Origin: Vibrio sp. SS-MA-C1-2 | Lineage (GTDB): Bacteria > Pseudomonadota > Gammaproteobacteria > Enterobacterales > Vibrionaceae | Assembly: GCF_021513135.1 (NCBI RefSeq) | Contig: NZ_CP090981.1 | Span: 1,860,001-1,924,000, forward strand | Direction: 5' to 3' | DNA: 64,000 nt | In this document: one piece after another, positions 1-9,282 of the stretch | Numbering within the stretch: position 1 is the stretch's first letter | Layout: every line of letters starts with the position of its first letter | Program-made: the position numbers and the translations under genes | The notes under the pieces: model-generated | The model's input: the letters and a program-made list of their open reading frames with translations, nothing else | What the model was told of the DNA's origin: nothing | The model's database searches: none

Positions 1-775
1 TATCAGCAAATAGATAACCTTGATCTTCGTTAGAACGGCGATCGGGCAGGGCGTTTAAAAATGGAATTTGATGCCAGTTACGAAACCCTTGAACGCCACG
101 ACAAGTCCCAATACCTGAAGGACCATACCAGCTACTATGAGGGTGCCAATATTTCTCTAACTCCATCGCATCTCGACCCCCTTCGGCATATCGGGATAAA
201 CCAGTTAGCATCTCGATGACGGTTGTTAAACTTTTGTCAGCAAGGTCTGGAGATGGTGTTTGAGTGATGCCATCTAACGTTGCAGGCCCTGGTGGATTAA
301 CTTCTAAACCTAAGCTTGGAGACATTGGCCAACAGTTTGCTTGGTGCATAACCTGTGGGATATCCCATAAAGATTGAATCTCAACAATTTTTCCATTTTC
401 AATACAATAGAATTCATGGAAACGCATGAAAACTTGATGACCTGTTGCAGGTATATCCAACCAAGGTTCCATGAATGAACCAGTATAGTATCCCGCGCAA
501 CCAACCCACTCTCGGTTATTGGTTATTCCCGACATTGAAATGTAAGTTCGTTTTTCTAAATCAGGAATGGCTTGAAGTAATGGAGAATAGACCTCTTCGA
601 GCAAACTCTCTCTGGATTCAAGCGTTTCAAATGGGTATGCCATCTGAATGAGTGCCTGTTGAGAAATATTTTCTTCTATAAACTTCTTAAGTGTAATGCT
701 GTCAAAGTCATACATTAATGCATTAAATTGATTAATGAGTTGCTGGCTATTGGATGCTGAGTTAAGACTAAGCAT
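1..775 (-). CDS. Two-domain SnoaL/NTF2-like protein (partial, 3' end outside window)
   Basis: The reading frame starts at ATG 775-773 and stays open to the left edge, giving at least 258 residues. Residues about 40-150 look like one SnoaL/NTF2-like alpha+beta barrel (motifs GCAGYYTGSF, HEFYCIENGKIVEIQSLWD). From about residue 185 a second similar domain begins (RYAEGGRDAMELEKYWHP, SWYGPSGIGTCRG), so the protein appears to be a tandem two-domain form. The start overlaps the end of the preceding SnoaL-like gene by 8 bases, which points to translational coupling. Members of this fold include polyketide cyclases, ester cyclases and binding proteins. No catalytic assignment is possible from sequence alone. 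The family call is fairly sure, the function is unknown. Confidence 0.75.
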   Translation of the reverse strand, partial: MLSLNSASNSQQLINQFNALMYDFDSITLKKFIEENISQQALIQMAYPFETLESRESLLEEVYSPLLQAIPDLEKRTYISMSGITNNREWVGCAGYYTGSFMEPWLDIPATGHQVFMRFHEFYCIENGKIVEIQSLWDIPQVMHQANCWPMSPSLGLEVNPPGPATLDGITQTPSPDLADKSLTTVIEMLTGLSRYAEGGRDAMELEKYWHPHSSWYGPSGIGTCRGVQGFRNWHQIPFLNALPDRRSNEDQGYLFAD

Positions 776-1319
776 TTGCTTCAGCCATATCTTGCTTATA
801 TAGCGGGTTTTCTTGACTATCTTTATGTTCCCAACCAAACCCATTAAATGGATCTAAACCTAATTGCATCATTACGCCTGGGAAATCCACCATCACGTAA
901 TTATGAACGATTTTACCGTCAACAACCTTCCAAAAATCCATATAACGGATAATCACTTTTTTCCCTGTTGGCGCTAAACCCATAAATGTTCCACTGTGTG
1001 TCGCTTCTTGGCGACCGAAAGCTGCACACCATTCGCCTTGGGTTAAACGAGCTTCATCGATACAAACTTTATCAGAGAAAGCCGCTTGGAAAGGGCGTTG
1101 CCAATTATCTTGAAATTCTTTTAAATCTTTTTTAAAGCCGCAACCACCATTTCCCATCCAACGAAAAGATTCTGCAAAAAATCGTCCCATATTGTCGATA
1201 TCATGATCATTGAGTCCATCAACCATCGAGTCAATCACTGAAATCGTCTCGTCAGTTTTTGACAAATCATTATCTTGAGTTAATACGCCTTGCAGTGGGC
1301 GATTATTGTTAATATCCAT
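768..1319 (-). CDS. SnoaL/NTF2-like (ester cyclase family) protein
   Basis: A 183-residue protein forming a single NTF2-like domain: an N-terminal helix with DGLNDHDIDNMGRFFAESFRW, then strands containing GTFMGLAPTGKKV and FWKVVDGKIVHNYVMVD, the usual last strands of SnoaL-like domains. There is no signal peptide, so it is probably cytoplasmic. It is the first gene of a leftward pair; its stop codon overlaps the start of the next SnoaL-like gene. It diverges from a sodium/solute symporter across a 576-base spacer. The substrate is unknown. The pairing suggests the two proteins act together on one small molecule, perhaps one imported by the symporter, but that is inference. Confidence 0.75.
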   Translation of the reverse strand: MDINNNRPLQGVLTQDNDLSKTDETISVIDSMVDGLNDHDIDNMGRFFAESFRWMGNGGCGFKKDLKEFQDNWQRPFQAAFSDKVCIDEARLTQGEWCAAFGRQEATHSGTFMGLAPTGKKVIIRYMDFWKVVDGKIVHNYVMVDFPGVMMQLGLDPFNGFGWEHKDSQENPLYKQDMAEANA

Positions 1320-1895
1320 ATTAATCCCTCATTTTATCGTTATTTAGGTGGTTACGTTGTTTTAGATGTTTTTAATTTTCATGACGAATGCTCTGCATAC
1401 GAATTCAATATTAAATACTACAACTTAATAAGCAACTTTTTATTAACATTTTTGACTTTTCAAATATGTAATTGTGATGAACTTCAAGATTATTTGTTGA
1501 TGATGTAACACTCGTTTTGTTGAAGTAATGCACAAACTTGATAATAATAATACTATTTTATCAATGCATTAGATTAACATTGATTTAAAACAAGGATTAA
1601 TGCCTAAAAATACAGCCTTGGTTAACAGAAATTGTGTTTTGTATCATTAAATATTTGAAGTTGAGCATATCGACAGAAATAATCTGTTGACATTTATTTA
1701 ACATTAGTTAGTTTGTATAAGAAGTAATTATTATTAATTAATGGAATAAAGGAGGGGTATCGAGAAAAGTATGATACTTCTATCATATTAAAATGGATAC
1801 GTAGTCAGTGGTGGCTAGCGTAAGTATTAATATTTGGTAAGTGAAGATGACCATTTATCAAATATTGCATATCAATATATGAAGGAACATAAATA
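1320..1895. other. Intergenic region between divergent genes
   Basis: 576 bases, very AT-rich, between the leftward SnoaL-like pair and the rightward symporter; it must hold both promoters. A perfect 13-base palindrome, AAGTATGATACTT, lies at 1767-1779 and could be an operator. TGTGATGAACTTCAA near 1472 is a weak match to a CRP site. I see no convincing gene: the open frame running rightward over 1290-1508 starts inside the SnoaL gene and has no ribosome binding site. Confidence 0.5.
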
Positions 1896-3632
1896 ATGTA
1901 TGAATTTGGAGCGTTAAACTGGACTATTCTTGGGGGGTATATTGCATTAACCCTAGTTTTAGGACTATTCATTGGTCGTAAAGTGACTTCAGCAAGTCAA
2001 TTTGCATTGGGTGATAAAAGTATCCCTTGGTGGGCGATTGGTATATCCGTTGTTAGTACTTATGTTAGTGCGATGTCATTTTTAGGTGGTCCAGCATGGT
2101 CATATAAAGAAGGATTATCGGTTATTGCAATTCATCTTAATTATCCTTTGGTTATCTTATTTATCGTTGCTGTCTTTATGCCTTTTTTCTATAACACGGG
2201 TTTGACATCAATTTATGAATATCAAGAACGCCGCTTTGGTAAAACATCACGTCTGCTTCTTTCTCTTATCTTTTTAACAAAACAATCTATCAGTTCAGCC
2301 GCCGTTTTGTATGCAACCGCCTTAATCTTAGAGTTTATTACAGGGATAGATGTCGCTTACTGTATTGTTATTGTGACTTCGATAGCACTGGTTTATACCT
2401 TAATGGGCGGGATTGCTGCGGTAATCTGGACGGATGTGATTCAAGCTGCAATTTTGTTTATTGGTGCATTTATTATCATTGAAGCTGTTTGGAATGGTAT
2501 GCCAGAGCCAATGACTCAAGTGATGGCGGATCTTAAAGCGGATGGCATGACTAATGGGTTAAAAACGACCATGAATCTGAGTGAAGTCACCACAGTATGG
2601 GCGGGTGTTATCGCGATGACCATGTTCCATAGTACAGTTTACGGCGGTAACCAGATGATGGTTCAGCGTTGTATGGCAGCAAAAAGCATGGGTGATGCAA
2701 AAAAATCGATGTTAATGATGGGTTATGTTGCATTCTTTATTTATTTTGTATTTATCCTATTAGGCATTTTGTTTAATGCTTATTACGACGGCAAACCATT
2801 CGAAAATGGCAATACAATTATTCTTCATTATGCGAGTGAGTATGGGTTACCTGGTTTAATGGGGATCATTGCAGCGGCAATTTTAGCGGCAAGTATGTCA
2901 AGTCTTGATTCTGCGTTTAACTCGATGGCAACCGTTTCTGTAGAAGATTTCTACAAACGTTTCTATAAGAAAAATGAGAGTGAAGAGCACTACCTCAAAG
3001 CCTCTCGTGTCTTTACACTTATTTGGGCTGTGTTTGTTATCGTTCCTGCATTGATGTTTGCAACAAGTACTGGTTCGATACTTGAAGTACTAAGTAAAGC
3101 CGGTTCTTACTTTGTTGGAGCTAACTTCTGTATGTTTGTCCTTGGATTCTACTCTAAGCACATAACAGAGAAAGGGTTATTAATTGGTGTTGCAGCAAGT
3201 TTCTTAGCCATTATGTATACCGCAATGCAGACAGATGTATCATGGCCTTGGTATTGTGTTATTGGTGTTGTTGTGAATGCTTCCGTTGCTTATGTTGCAA
3301 GTTTACTTATCACTGGTAAACAGACAGAAATGCATCAATATACAGTAAAAGGGCAGCAAGCTGAGTATGCTCGTCTTAAGAAGCCAACAATGGAAAATGG
3401 CTGGTACTTAATTCCGGGTAAGATTGATAAAGCAAGCTACGGACTTCTTGTGATGTTTGTATTCTCGCTAGTCTTCTTATGGGGAATTAATGAGTTTGCT
3501 GATCAACCTGATAATTTAACCCTGTTTGCTAAAGTGTCAGTATTTATCGTTGCTGCGGCTATCATTGGTTACTTTGTTCGTGTTTTCTTAAACTCTAGCC
3601 AAAAGTCTCAAGTCACGGCTGATGCTAAATAA
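1896..3632 (+). CDS. Sodium/solute symporter (SSS family)
   Basis: A 578-residue inner-membrane protein with 13-14 hydrophobic segments. It belongs to the sodium/solute symporter family (SGLT/PutP-like): the N-terminal helix is followed by ASQFALGDKSIPWWAIGIS and VSAMSFLGGPAW, and AAAILAASMSSLDSAFNSMAT (residues about 325-345) is the conserved Na+ site helix. It would use the sodium gradient, typical for a marine bacterium, to import a sugar, acid or similar solute; the substrate cannot be read from sequence. AAGGA lies about 10 bases before the ATG. The following gene fragment is a hexosaminidase remnant, so an amino-sugar or sialic-acid type substrate is conceivable, but weakly supported. 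Confidence 0.88.
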   Translation: MYEFGALNWTILGGYIALTLVLGLFIGRKVTSASQFALGDKSIPWWAIGISVVSTYVSAMSFLGGPAWSYKEGLSVIAIHLNYPLVILFIVAVFMPFFYNTGLTSIYEYQERRFGKTSRLLLSLIFLTKQSISSAAVLYATALILEFITGIDVAYCIVIVTSIALVYTLMGGIAAVIWTDVIQAAILFIGAFIIIEAVWNGMPEPMTQVMADLKADGMTNGLKTTMNLSEVTTVWAGVIAMTMFHSTVYGGNQMMVQRCMAAKSMGDAKKSMLMMGYVAFFIYFVFILLGILFNAYYDGKPFENGNTIILHYASEYGLPGLMGIIAAAILAASMSSLDSAFNSMATVSVEDFYKRFYKKNESEEHYLKASRVFTLIWAVFVIVPALMFATSTGSILEVLSKAGSYFVGANFCMFVLGFYSKHITEKGLLIGVAASFLAIMYTAMQTDVSWPWYCVIGVVVNASVAYVASLLITGKQTEMHQYTVKGQQAEYARLKKPTMENGWYLIPGKIDKASYGLLVMFVFSLVFLWGINEFADQPDNLTLFAKVSVFIVAAAIIGYFVRVFLNSSQKSQVTADAK

Positions 3633-3677
3633 TCAATGACTATAAGAGACAATGTTCTCTTAACATTAATTAATTCT

Positions 3678-3803
3678 ATCTAAGATAATTAAAGTTGCTA
3701 GTTGGCGGCAAGCAAGTGAGGCCCCATGAATATAGATGTATTATATGATTGGGGCGAACAAACGTAGTCAACAACCTAGCATCTTCAAGTATGAAAGATA
3801 TAT
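3678..3803 (+). repeat. ERIC-type intergenic repeat, diverged copy
   Basis: Matches the window's ~128-base consensus: left arm GTTGCTAGTTGGCGGCAAG, centre GGCCCCATGAATATAG facing ATGATTGGGGCGAACA, right arm CAACAACCTAGCATCTTCAAG. The ends are degraded. It sits between the symporter and the hexosaminidase remnant. Confidence 0.85.
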
Positions 3804-3873
3804 AACTAAATATGCCTTGTTTTTATTCCATTATCGATTATTTAGATAGTAAGAATAAGAGCAAGGTTTTTTT

Positions 3874-4838
3874 ATGCGTGAAAATATCTTTAAACTTTTC
3901 ATCTTCTAAGTTCTTGTATCTTGTTAAAATTTCCCTTTAATGATCTAAAATTAGCTCAGGAAAGTTATCAGCTTGTGGGAAATGTCCGTTGGCCAGCAAC
4001 GGGTGAATTAGTGGCTGCAACGTCGATAAAAGGAAGTGAAATTCCGACGCCAAATGGCGGGTATCCAGTTAGTTTAACCAAGAAAGAACAAAAGTTAATT
4101 CTTGGTGGTGAAGCAGCAATCTGGGCTGAAAACTATGATGATTCAACCTTAGATAATCGTATTTGGCCGCGTAGTTATGTGGTTGCAGAGCGTTTATGGT
4201 CCAGTGAAGAATTAACAGATGAAGCAAGTATGTATCAGCGATTACAGACAATGGATCGTTGGTCTACCATTTCTGTTGGTTTGCAACAAAAAACCAGCAT
4301 TGAAAAGCAATTGTTAAGATTGGCAAATGGTCATGATGTTGCTCCTTTGCGTCAACTTGCTAACTACGCTGAACCTGCACAATATTATGCGCGCAACTGG
4401 ATTAAATTCAATCAAACGGAACCAAAAGGTGAGTTATATAGCCAAAGCGAACGTTTAAATCGTTTTGCTGATGCGCTACCCGTTGAAAGCTTTAAAGTGC
4501 TAGATATGGAGAAATTAGCAACGCAAACTACCGATCGTGCTGCAATGACAAATTTATTAGCACATTATAATCAAGTGTTAGATAGTGCAAAATTAAGTAA
4601 AATGATCTTTGCTGATAATATCGCATCTGTCGATAGCCAAGAGATAGCACAAAAGCATGTGGATGTAGCCTATGCTGCAAAACAACTTCTCGAACAATTA
4701 TTAGAGACTGGCTCAGTGTCATCTACCCAAATTGATGTAACCCGTGATGTTTTAGCAAAGAGTGCGGCGGTGTACGATGAAGTGGTTGTCGCTATCGCTA
4801 GACCAACTGAGATTTTAGTTAATACATTAAGTCGTTAA
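3874..4838 (+). pseudogene. Remnant of a GH20 beta-N-acetylhexosaminidase
   Basis: An open frame of about 305 codons (TTG 3921 to stop 4838) encodes only the C-terminal end of a GH20 enzyme. LGGEAAIWAE followed by RIWPRSYVVAERLWSS is the last part of the catalytic barrel; the rest is the helical C-terminal tail. Most of the barrel, including the catalytic Asp-Glu pair, is missing. Just upstream, ATG 3874 begins MRENIFKLFIF, then a stop, and the same frame continues VLVSC: this looks like a decayed lipoprotein signal peptide. Together they suggest a once-complete lipoprotein hexosaminidase that lost its middle and gained stops. GH20 enzymes of vibrios release GlcNAc from chitobiose. There is no plausible start or function for the fragment. 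Confidence 0.8.
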
Positions 4839-4876
4839 TAAAAAGTATTTTTTATCATTAATAGATTAAAAAATAG

Positions 4877-4931
4877 ACGCAAAATGGAGACTTTACTGAT
4901 ATTGAGTAAAGTTTCTGTTCTGCGTTTTTTT
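4877..4931 (+). terminator. Rho-independent terminator
   Basis: An imperfect hairpin whose core ACTTTACT/AGTAAAGT pairs perfectly, extended by ACGCA/TGCGT at the base and followed by seven T. It lies just after the hexosaminidase remnant. Confidence 0.8.
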
Positions 4932-5051
4932 GATCAAGATAACGAGTTGCTTAGCGGTTCAGTCTGATTTTATAGTGAAATTTATAAATTCATTAAACAC
5001 AAGGTTATAACGCTGGTAGTATATAAGTATAAAGCTAGTTGAGGACTCATA

Positions 5052-5830
5052 ATGAAAAAAAAATTACTTGCCGCCGCTATTCTATTAGCCTCGTCCACTT
5101 CTCCTGTCTATGCAGAATGGAAAGATCTTTCAGGTTCAATTTCAGATTTTGGTGACTCAGTCTCCGAAGGAGCAAAAGGGGCTTGGAAAAGCACGAAAGA
5201 GTTTTCAACTGAGACATGGCAAAGTTTTACGGATTGGGCTGATAGCGCGATCAATACCACTGGCGAGTGGACCGATGCCAGTGTAAAAAAAGTAAAGAGT
5301 GGATCGACAGTGCTGATAAAAAGATGGATGAGTTAATGAAAGGTGACACACCTGAAGAAGCACGAGAAGCCATCGATTTAATGGCAGATACTGCTTTAAT
5401 GAAGTTATTTAATGATAAAGCAGACACTAAGCAATTATATGATAAAGCCTATGGCTATGCAGTCTTTGATTCTCGTAAATTCTCACTTCTTTTAACCACT
5501 AATTCAGGTTCTGGTGTTGCGGTGGATAAAACAACAAAGAAGAGAACCTATATGGGAATGTTTGGTGCAGGTGCTTCTCTTGGTTTAGGTGGAAAGTTCT
5601 ATCAGCAAATTGTCTTTTTTGAAAATAAGAAAGATTTCGATACCTTTGTCACAGAAGGTTGGGAAGCATCAAGTGAAGCCTCTCTTGTCGCAGGGACAGA
5701 AGGGGAGGAGTTAGCGGCGGTATTTAATAATGGTATTGCAGTCTATCAGATCAACACCAAAGGACTGTTAGTTGATGCTAATATTACAGGTTCTAAATAT
5801 TGGGTGAACGAAGAGTTAACCGAGGGCTAA
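5052..5830 (+). pseudogene. SYLF-domain (YSC84-like) exported protein, interrupted by a -1 frameshift
   Basis: The 5' frame (5052-5336) encodes a signal peptide (MKKKLLAAAILLASS...VYA) and a WKSTKEFSTETWQSFTDWAD region. The 3' frame, to 5830, encodes the SYLF domain (AYGYAVFDSRKFSLLLTTNSGSGVAVD, GAGASLGLGGKF, GIAVYQI). The two join at an A7 run at 5285-5291; one more A gives a continuous protein of 259 residues. SYLF proteins bind lipids or sit in the periplasm with unclear roles. Either a base was lost from an A8 run, or ribosomes shift -1 on the slippery A-AAA-AAA. The downstream domain is otherwise intact, so decay would be recent. It could also be a sequencing error. Confidence 0.75.
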
Positions 5831-5874
5831 GAATAGTTTTTTAAATTGGATTCTGTTGATATTTTGATAATAAC

Positions 5875-5925
5875 AAAGCCTGAGTATAAATAACTATTTC
5901 TAGTTAAAAGCATACTCAGGCTTTA
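5875..5925. terminator. Bidirectional terminator between convergent genes
   Basis: AAAGCCTGAGTAT pairs with ATACTCAGGCTTT around a 25-base loop, with A- and T-rich flanks on both sides. It separates the rightward SYLF gene from the leftward dnaK. Confidence 0.85.
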
Positions 5926-5948
5926 TTTAATATTAAAGCTTATCCACT

Positions 5949-6091
5949 TATACCCGTCTTACTTGAAGCAGCTAGCTTCTTGGCTGTACGCGTTCGCCTA
6001 TCCCCTTCATACTTGAAGTCGCTAGGTTGTTGGCTTCACTCGTTCGCTCCAATCATATAGAAACCTATACTCATGGCGCCTCTGGGTATAT
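5949..6091 (-). repeat. ERIC-type repeat, composite of two partial copies
   Basis: A half copy (5949-5999, TATACCCGTCTTACTTGAAG ... CGTTCGCCTA) is followed directly by a second start of the same arm (CCCTTCATACTTGAAGTCGC) that runs into the centre and then jumps to the terminal GGGTATA. The right half is deleted. It lies just downstream of dnaK. Confidence 0.8.
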
Positions 6092-6109
6092 CTAAATGAG
6101 ATAAGGGTT

Positions 6110-8008
6110 TTACTTCATCTCTTCAAACTCAGCATCAATCACATCTTCATCTGACTTAGCGCCATTATTTGATCCTGTACTGTCACTTTGAGTGTTTTGA
6201 TTTGGTTGTGTTTGAGCTAACTTTTGAGCAGCCTTAGCCAATAATTCAACTTTTGCTTCAATATCAGCTTTGTTTTCACTGGTTTTAACCGCTTCAAGTG
6301 CTTTAATTGCATTCTCGATCTCTGCTTTATCTGTCGAAGACAATGTATCTCCAGTTTCTTCAATCTGCTTCGTCGTAGAGTGAATTAAGTGATCAGCTTG
6401 GTTTCGTATTGTCACTAACTCTTCAAATAACTTATCCGTTTCTTTGTTCGCTTCCGCTTCTTGTACCATTTGTTCAATTTCAGATTCAGTTAAGCCCCCT
6501 GAAGCTTGAATGGTAATCTTCTGCTCTTTGCCTGTGGTCTTATCTTTTGCGGTTACATTTAAGATACCATCAGCATCTAGATCAAATGAAACTTCAATTT
6601 GCGCCGTTCCACGCGGTGCTGCTTGTATACCTTCAAGGTTAAATTGCCCAAGTGACTTGTTGTAGGTCGCTTGTTTGCGTTCACCTTGTAACACATGAAT
6701 AGTCACGGCACTTTGGTTATCTTCAGCCGTTGAGAAAACCTGCTCAGCCTTGGTTGGAATCGTCGTATTCTTCTCAATCAGCTTAGTCATTACTCCCCCC
6801 ATGGTTTCGATACCAAAGGAGAGTGGCGTGACATCTAACAATAATACATCTTTTACATCACCAGCAAGAACAGCCCCTTGAACGGCGGCACCCATAGCAA
6901 CAGCTTCATCTGGGTTAACATCTTTACGTGGCTCTTGACCAAAGAATGCAGACATTTTTTCTTGAACCATCGGCATTCGAGTCTGACCACCGACAAGAAT
7001 AACATCAGTAATATCAGAGATTTGAAGATCAGCATCGGCAAGTGCAATTTTCAATGGTTCTAAAGAGCGATCAATTAAATCCTCAACTAAAGACTCTAAT
7101 TTTGCCCGAGTAACTTTAATGTTCAGGTGTTTAGGTCCAGTCGCATCTGCCGTCACATAAGGTAAATTGACATCCGTTTGCATCGCAGAAGAGAGCTCAA
7201 TTTTAGCTTTTTCAGCCGCTTCTTTAACGCGTTGCATCGCGAGTGGATCTTGCTTCAGATCAATGCCTTGCTCTGCTTTAAAAGTATCAATAAGGAAATT
7301 AATTAATCGATTATCGAAATCTTCACCGCCAAGGTGAGTATCACCATTTGTCGACAATACCTCGAATGTTTTATCACCTTCAACTTGATCGATCTCGATG
7401 ATCGAGATATCAAATGTTCCACCACCTAAATCATAAACAGCAATGGTACGTTCGCCATCTTGTTTATCTAAACCATAGGCAAGTGCTGCTGCTGTAGGTT
7501 CATTAATAATACGTTTAACTTCTAAACCTGCAATTCGTCCTGCATCTTTGGTTGCTTGGCGTTGTGCATCATTGAAGTAAGCAGGAACAGTAATGACGGC
7601 TTCAGACACGCTTTCGCCAAGAAACTCTTCTGCTGTCTTCTTCATTTTCTTTAAGATTTCAGCTGAAACTTGAGGTGCTGCCATTTTTTGACCTTTAGCT
7701 TCAACCCAAGCATCACCGTTATCCGCTTTGATAATATTGAATGGCATAATCTCAATATCACGCTGAACTTCTTTATCTTCGAAACGACGACCAATTAAAC
7801 GCTTAATTGCAAATAACGTATTTTCAGGGTTTGTGACAGCCTGACGTTTTGCTGGTTGACCGACAAGGGTTTCACCATCGGTATAAGCAATGACTGATGC
7901 AGTGGTACGTTCGCCTTCTGCATTTTCAATAACTCTAGGAGTGTCTCCATCTAATACAGAGACACATGAATTTGTTGTTCCTAAATCGATACCAATAATC
8001 TTACTCAT
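6110..8008 (-). CDS. dnaK: Hsp70 chaperone DnaK (second, ibpA-linked copy)
   Basis: A 632-residue full-length DnaK. The ATPase domain starts [12 protein letters not shown] and has the phosphate loop [13 protein letters not shown] and adenosine motif [11 protein letters not shown]; the substrate-binding domain has [14 protein letters not shown], and the lid is followed by a Q/N/S-rich tail ending [11 protein letters not shown]. It refolds and holds client proteins in the cytoplasm with a J-protein and GrpE. No dnaJ or grpE adjoins it; instead it lies 131 bases downstream of ibpA in the same direction. It is therefore probably a paralogue of the usual dnaK-dnaJ locus. Photobacterium profundum is annotated with two DnaK proteins (known from memory). 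IbpA holding clients for DnaK would explain the pairing. Confidence 0.93.
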   Translation of the reverse strand: MSKIIGIDLGTTNSCVSVLDGDTPRVIENAEGERTTASVIAYTDGETLVGQPAKRQAVTNPENTLFAIKRLIGRRFEDKEVQRDIEIMPFNIIKADNGDAWVEAKGQKMAAPQVSAEILKKMKKTAEEFLGESVSEAVITVPAYFNDAQRQATKDAGRIAGLEVKRIINEPTAAALAYGLDKQDGERTIAVYDLGGGTFDISIIEIDQVEGDKTFEVLSTNGDTHLGGEDFDNRLINFLIDTFKAEQGIDLKQDPLAMQRVKEAAEKAKIELSSAMQTDVNLPYVTADATGPKHLNIKVTRAKLESLVEDLIDRSLEPLKIALADADLQISDITDVILVGGQTRMPMVQEKMSAFFGQEPRKDVNPDEAVAMGAAVQGAVLAGDVKDVLLLDVTPLSFGIETMGGVMTKLIEKNTTIPTKAEQVFSTAEDNQSAVTIHVLQGERKQATYNKSLGQFNLEGIQAAPRGTAQIEVSFDLDADGILNVTAKDKTTGKEQKITIQASGGLTESEIEQMVQEAEANKETDKLFEELVTIRNQADHLIHSTTKQIEETGDTLSSTDKAEIENAIKALEAVKTSENKADIEAKVELLAKAAQKLAQTQPNQNTQSDSTGSNNGAKSDEDVIDAEFEEMK

Positions 8009-8053
8009 AATATAAACCTTATTTTATTCATTATTTTTTCTAATGAACTTAAT

Positions 8054-8098
8054 GATGTCAGAGAGTGTGAGTGATATGTTTGAGAAACACACTCTGAT
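8054..8098 (-). other. Hairpin in the ibpA-dnaK spacer
   Basis: CAGAGTGTG and CACTCTCTG arms flank an 18-base loop. There is no T tract, so it is more likely an mRNA stability or processing hairpin, or a partial attenuator, between the two heat-shock genes than a full terminator. Confidence 0.45.
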
Positions 8099-8139
8099 AA
8101 TAATAAAAACGAAGTTGTATCCTTAGATAACAAGGGTAA

Positions 8140-8559
8140 CTATTTGTTAATCGTGATCTGTCGAGGCTTCATCGCTTCTGGCACTTCACGGACTAGATCA
8201 ATGTGTAATAGTCCATTTTCCATACTTGCGCTAGAGACTCTTACATAGTCAGCAAGTTGAAATTTTCGCTCAAAGTTGCGTTCAGCAATGCCTTGATAGA
8301 CATAATTTCGCTTAGTTTTATCAGGGGTTAATTCACCTGATACGATCAACATATTTTCATTTTGAGTAAGGTTTAAATCACTTTTAGAGAAACCGGCTAC
8401 AGCCATGGTTATTCTGTAGTTATTTTCATCTTTTTGTTCGATGTTATAGGGAGGATATCCACCTGATGTCGATTTTTTAGCATTAGTTTCTGCTAAATTA
8501 AACAGGCGATCAAAGCCAATTGCATGGCGATATAGGGGAGAAAGATCTACATTTCGCAT
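8140..8559 (-). CDS. ibpA: Small heat shock protein IbpA (Hsp20)
   Basis: A 139-residue Hsp20 protein. It starts [20 protein letters not shown], nearly the same as enterobacterial IbpA, followed by an alpha-crystallin domain ([49 protein letters not shown]) and a short C-terminal tail. An upstream in-frame start at 8583 is possible, but AAAGGA 7 bases before ATG 8559 and the family N-terminus favour 8559. IbpA coats unfolding proteins in the cytoplasm and hands them to DnaK/ClpB; dnaK lies next downstream. The ribosome binding site is inside a ROSE-like hairpin (8564-8586), so translation is probably temperature controlled. Confidence 0.95.
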   Translation of the reverse strand: MRNVDLSPLYRHAIGFDRLFNLAETNAKKSTSGGYPPYNIEQKDENNYRITMAVAGFSKSDLNLTQNENMLIVSGELTPDKTKRNYVYQGIAERNFERKFQLADYVRVSSASMENGLLHIDLVREVPEAMKPRQITINK

Positions 8560-8563
8560 AATA

Positions 8564-8586
8564 CTATCCTTTTTGATAAGCAATAG
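8564..8586 (-). promoter_or_regulatory. ROSE-like RNA thermometer hairpin over the ibpA ribosome binding site
   Basis: In the ibpA mRNA, CUAUUGCUU pairs with AAGGAUAG across a short AUCAAA loop: CUAU/AUAG, U-G, a bulged G, then CUU/AAG. A UUGCU strand facing the Shine-Dalgarno with an unpaired G is the hallmark of ROSE elements known in ibpA leaders of other gammaproteobacteria. The AAGGA would be masked at low temperature and freed on heating. Position next to ibpA supports the call. Confidence 0.65.
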
Positions 8587-8789
8587 TTCTTAGGTAAACT
8601 AAGAATGAAGTGATATTCCATACGGACATATCCTTCTATTTAAAAAATTGGACTGTGAATCAGTATTCATTATGTCCAGTATTTAAGATATCTACTTTTT
8701 ATAAATATCTGGTTTTGATATTCCATATCTTCCCTTTAATAGGCGAAGAGGATTATCAATATGAACTCCATAAGGCAGTTCGTGTAATT

Positions 8790-8818
8790 AATATATGCTT
8801 CCGGAGTTAAACTGTCAA
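8790..8818 (-). promoter_or_regulatory. Strong sigma-70-type promoter candidate upstream of ibpA
   Basis: Leftward TTGACA (8818-8813), a 17-base spacer and TATATT (8795-8790). A start near 8782 would give a leader of about 220 nt before ibpA, long enough to fold into a multi-stem ROSE element. I saw no good sigma-32 promoter in the same spacer. Confidence 0.55.
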
Positions 8819-8879
8819 TAGATTATTTAAAGTAATTTGATTTTTATGGAAATGATAAATTGTTAACATAAGTGCTATA

Positions 8880-9006
8880 GATAAAATAATTGGCGTTGCT
8901 AGAAGACGGCAAGTGAGTGATGCTTCATGAGTACAGATGTACTAAATGGCTGGGGCGAACGAGTATAGCCAACAACCTAGCGACTTCAAGTATAAAGGGT
9001 CTAGAT
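8880..9006 (+). repeat. ERIC-type intergenic repeat
   Basis: A near full-length copy: AATTGGCGTTGCTAGAAG, centre TTCATGAGTACAG / GGCTGGGGCGAACGAG, right end CAACCTAGCGACTTCAAG. It lies between the ibpA leader and the lyase gene end. Confidence 0.87.
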
Positions 9007-9282
9007 AACAGTCCACTGATTCGACTTAATTCATTACAAACTTATATATAGGGATGTAGAGGTGAATTTTCAAGATGTTGGGTTTATTTTTTTGTTTAAA
9101 ATGAGGCGGTGAAAGTGGTGATGCGGAGGAAGAGGAGGGGAGTTTAAGATAAAGAATAATATGGTGTTGGTTAATAGAATTCCTGATATGTGTTGAGCTC
9201 CCTTAAATATCAAAGATTTTTCATAGGTTATTGAAATATTGGATATTTAAGGAAAGATTGGATTAAATTATTACTTTATGAC

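Larger units (their letters stand above)
8587..9282. other. Intergenic region upstream of ibpA
   Basis: Holds the ibpA leader and promoter (to 8818), an ERIC-type repeat (8880-9006), and about 275 further bases that include a purine-rich stretch around 9121-9141. The leftward lyase gene ends at 9283. No gene is supported here. Confidence 0.6.

Noticed and set aside
1290-1508. Rightward 72-codon open frame
   Set aside because: It begins inside the SnoaL-like gene on the other strand, has no ribosome binding site and runs through AT-rich spacer; no family resemblance.
3678-3803. Possible transposon ends around the hexosaminidase remnant
   Set aside because: The repeat belongs to the ERIC family found all over the window; no transposase, no target duplication seen.
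8610-8810. Rightward 66-codon frame opposite the ibpA leader
   Set aside because: Lies in the untranslated leader and promoter of ibpA and has no start signals.
9121-9141. Purine-rich GGA-containing stretch (CsrB-like motifs)
   Set aside because: GGA repeats here are not presented in hairpin loops and there is no promoter-terminator pair, so a CsrA-sponge RNA is not supported.
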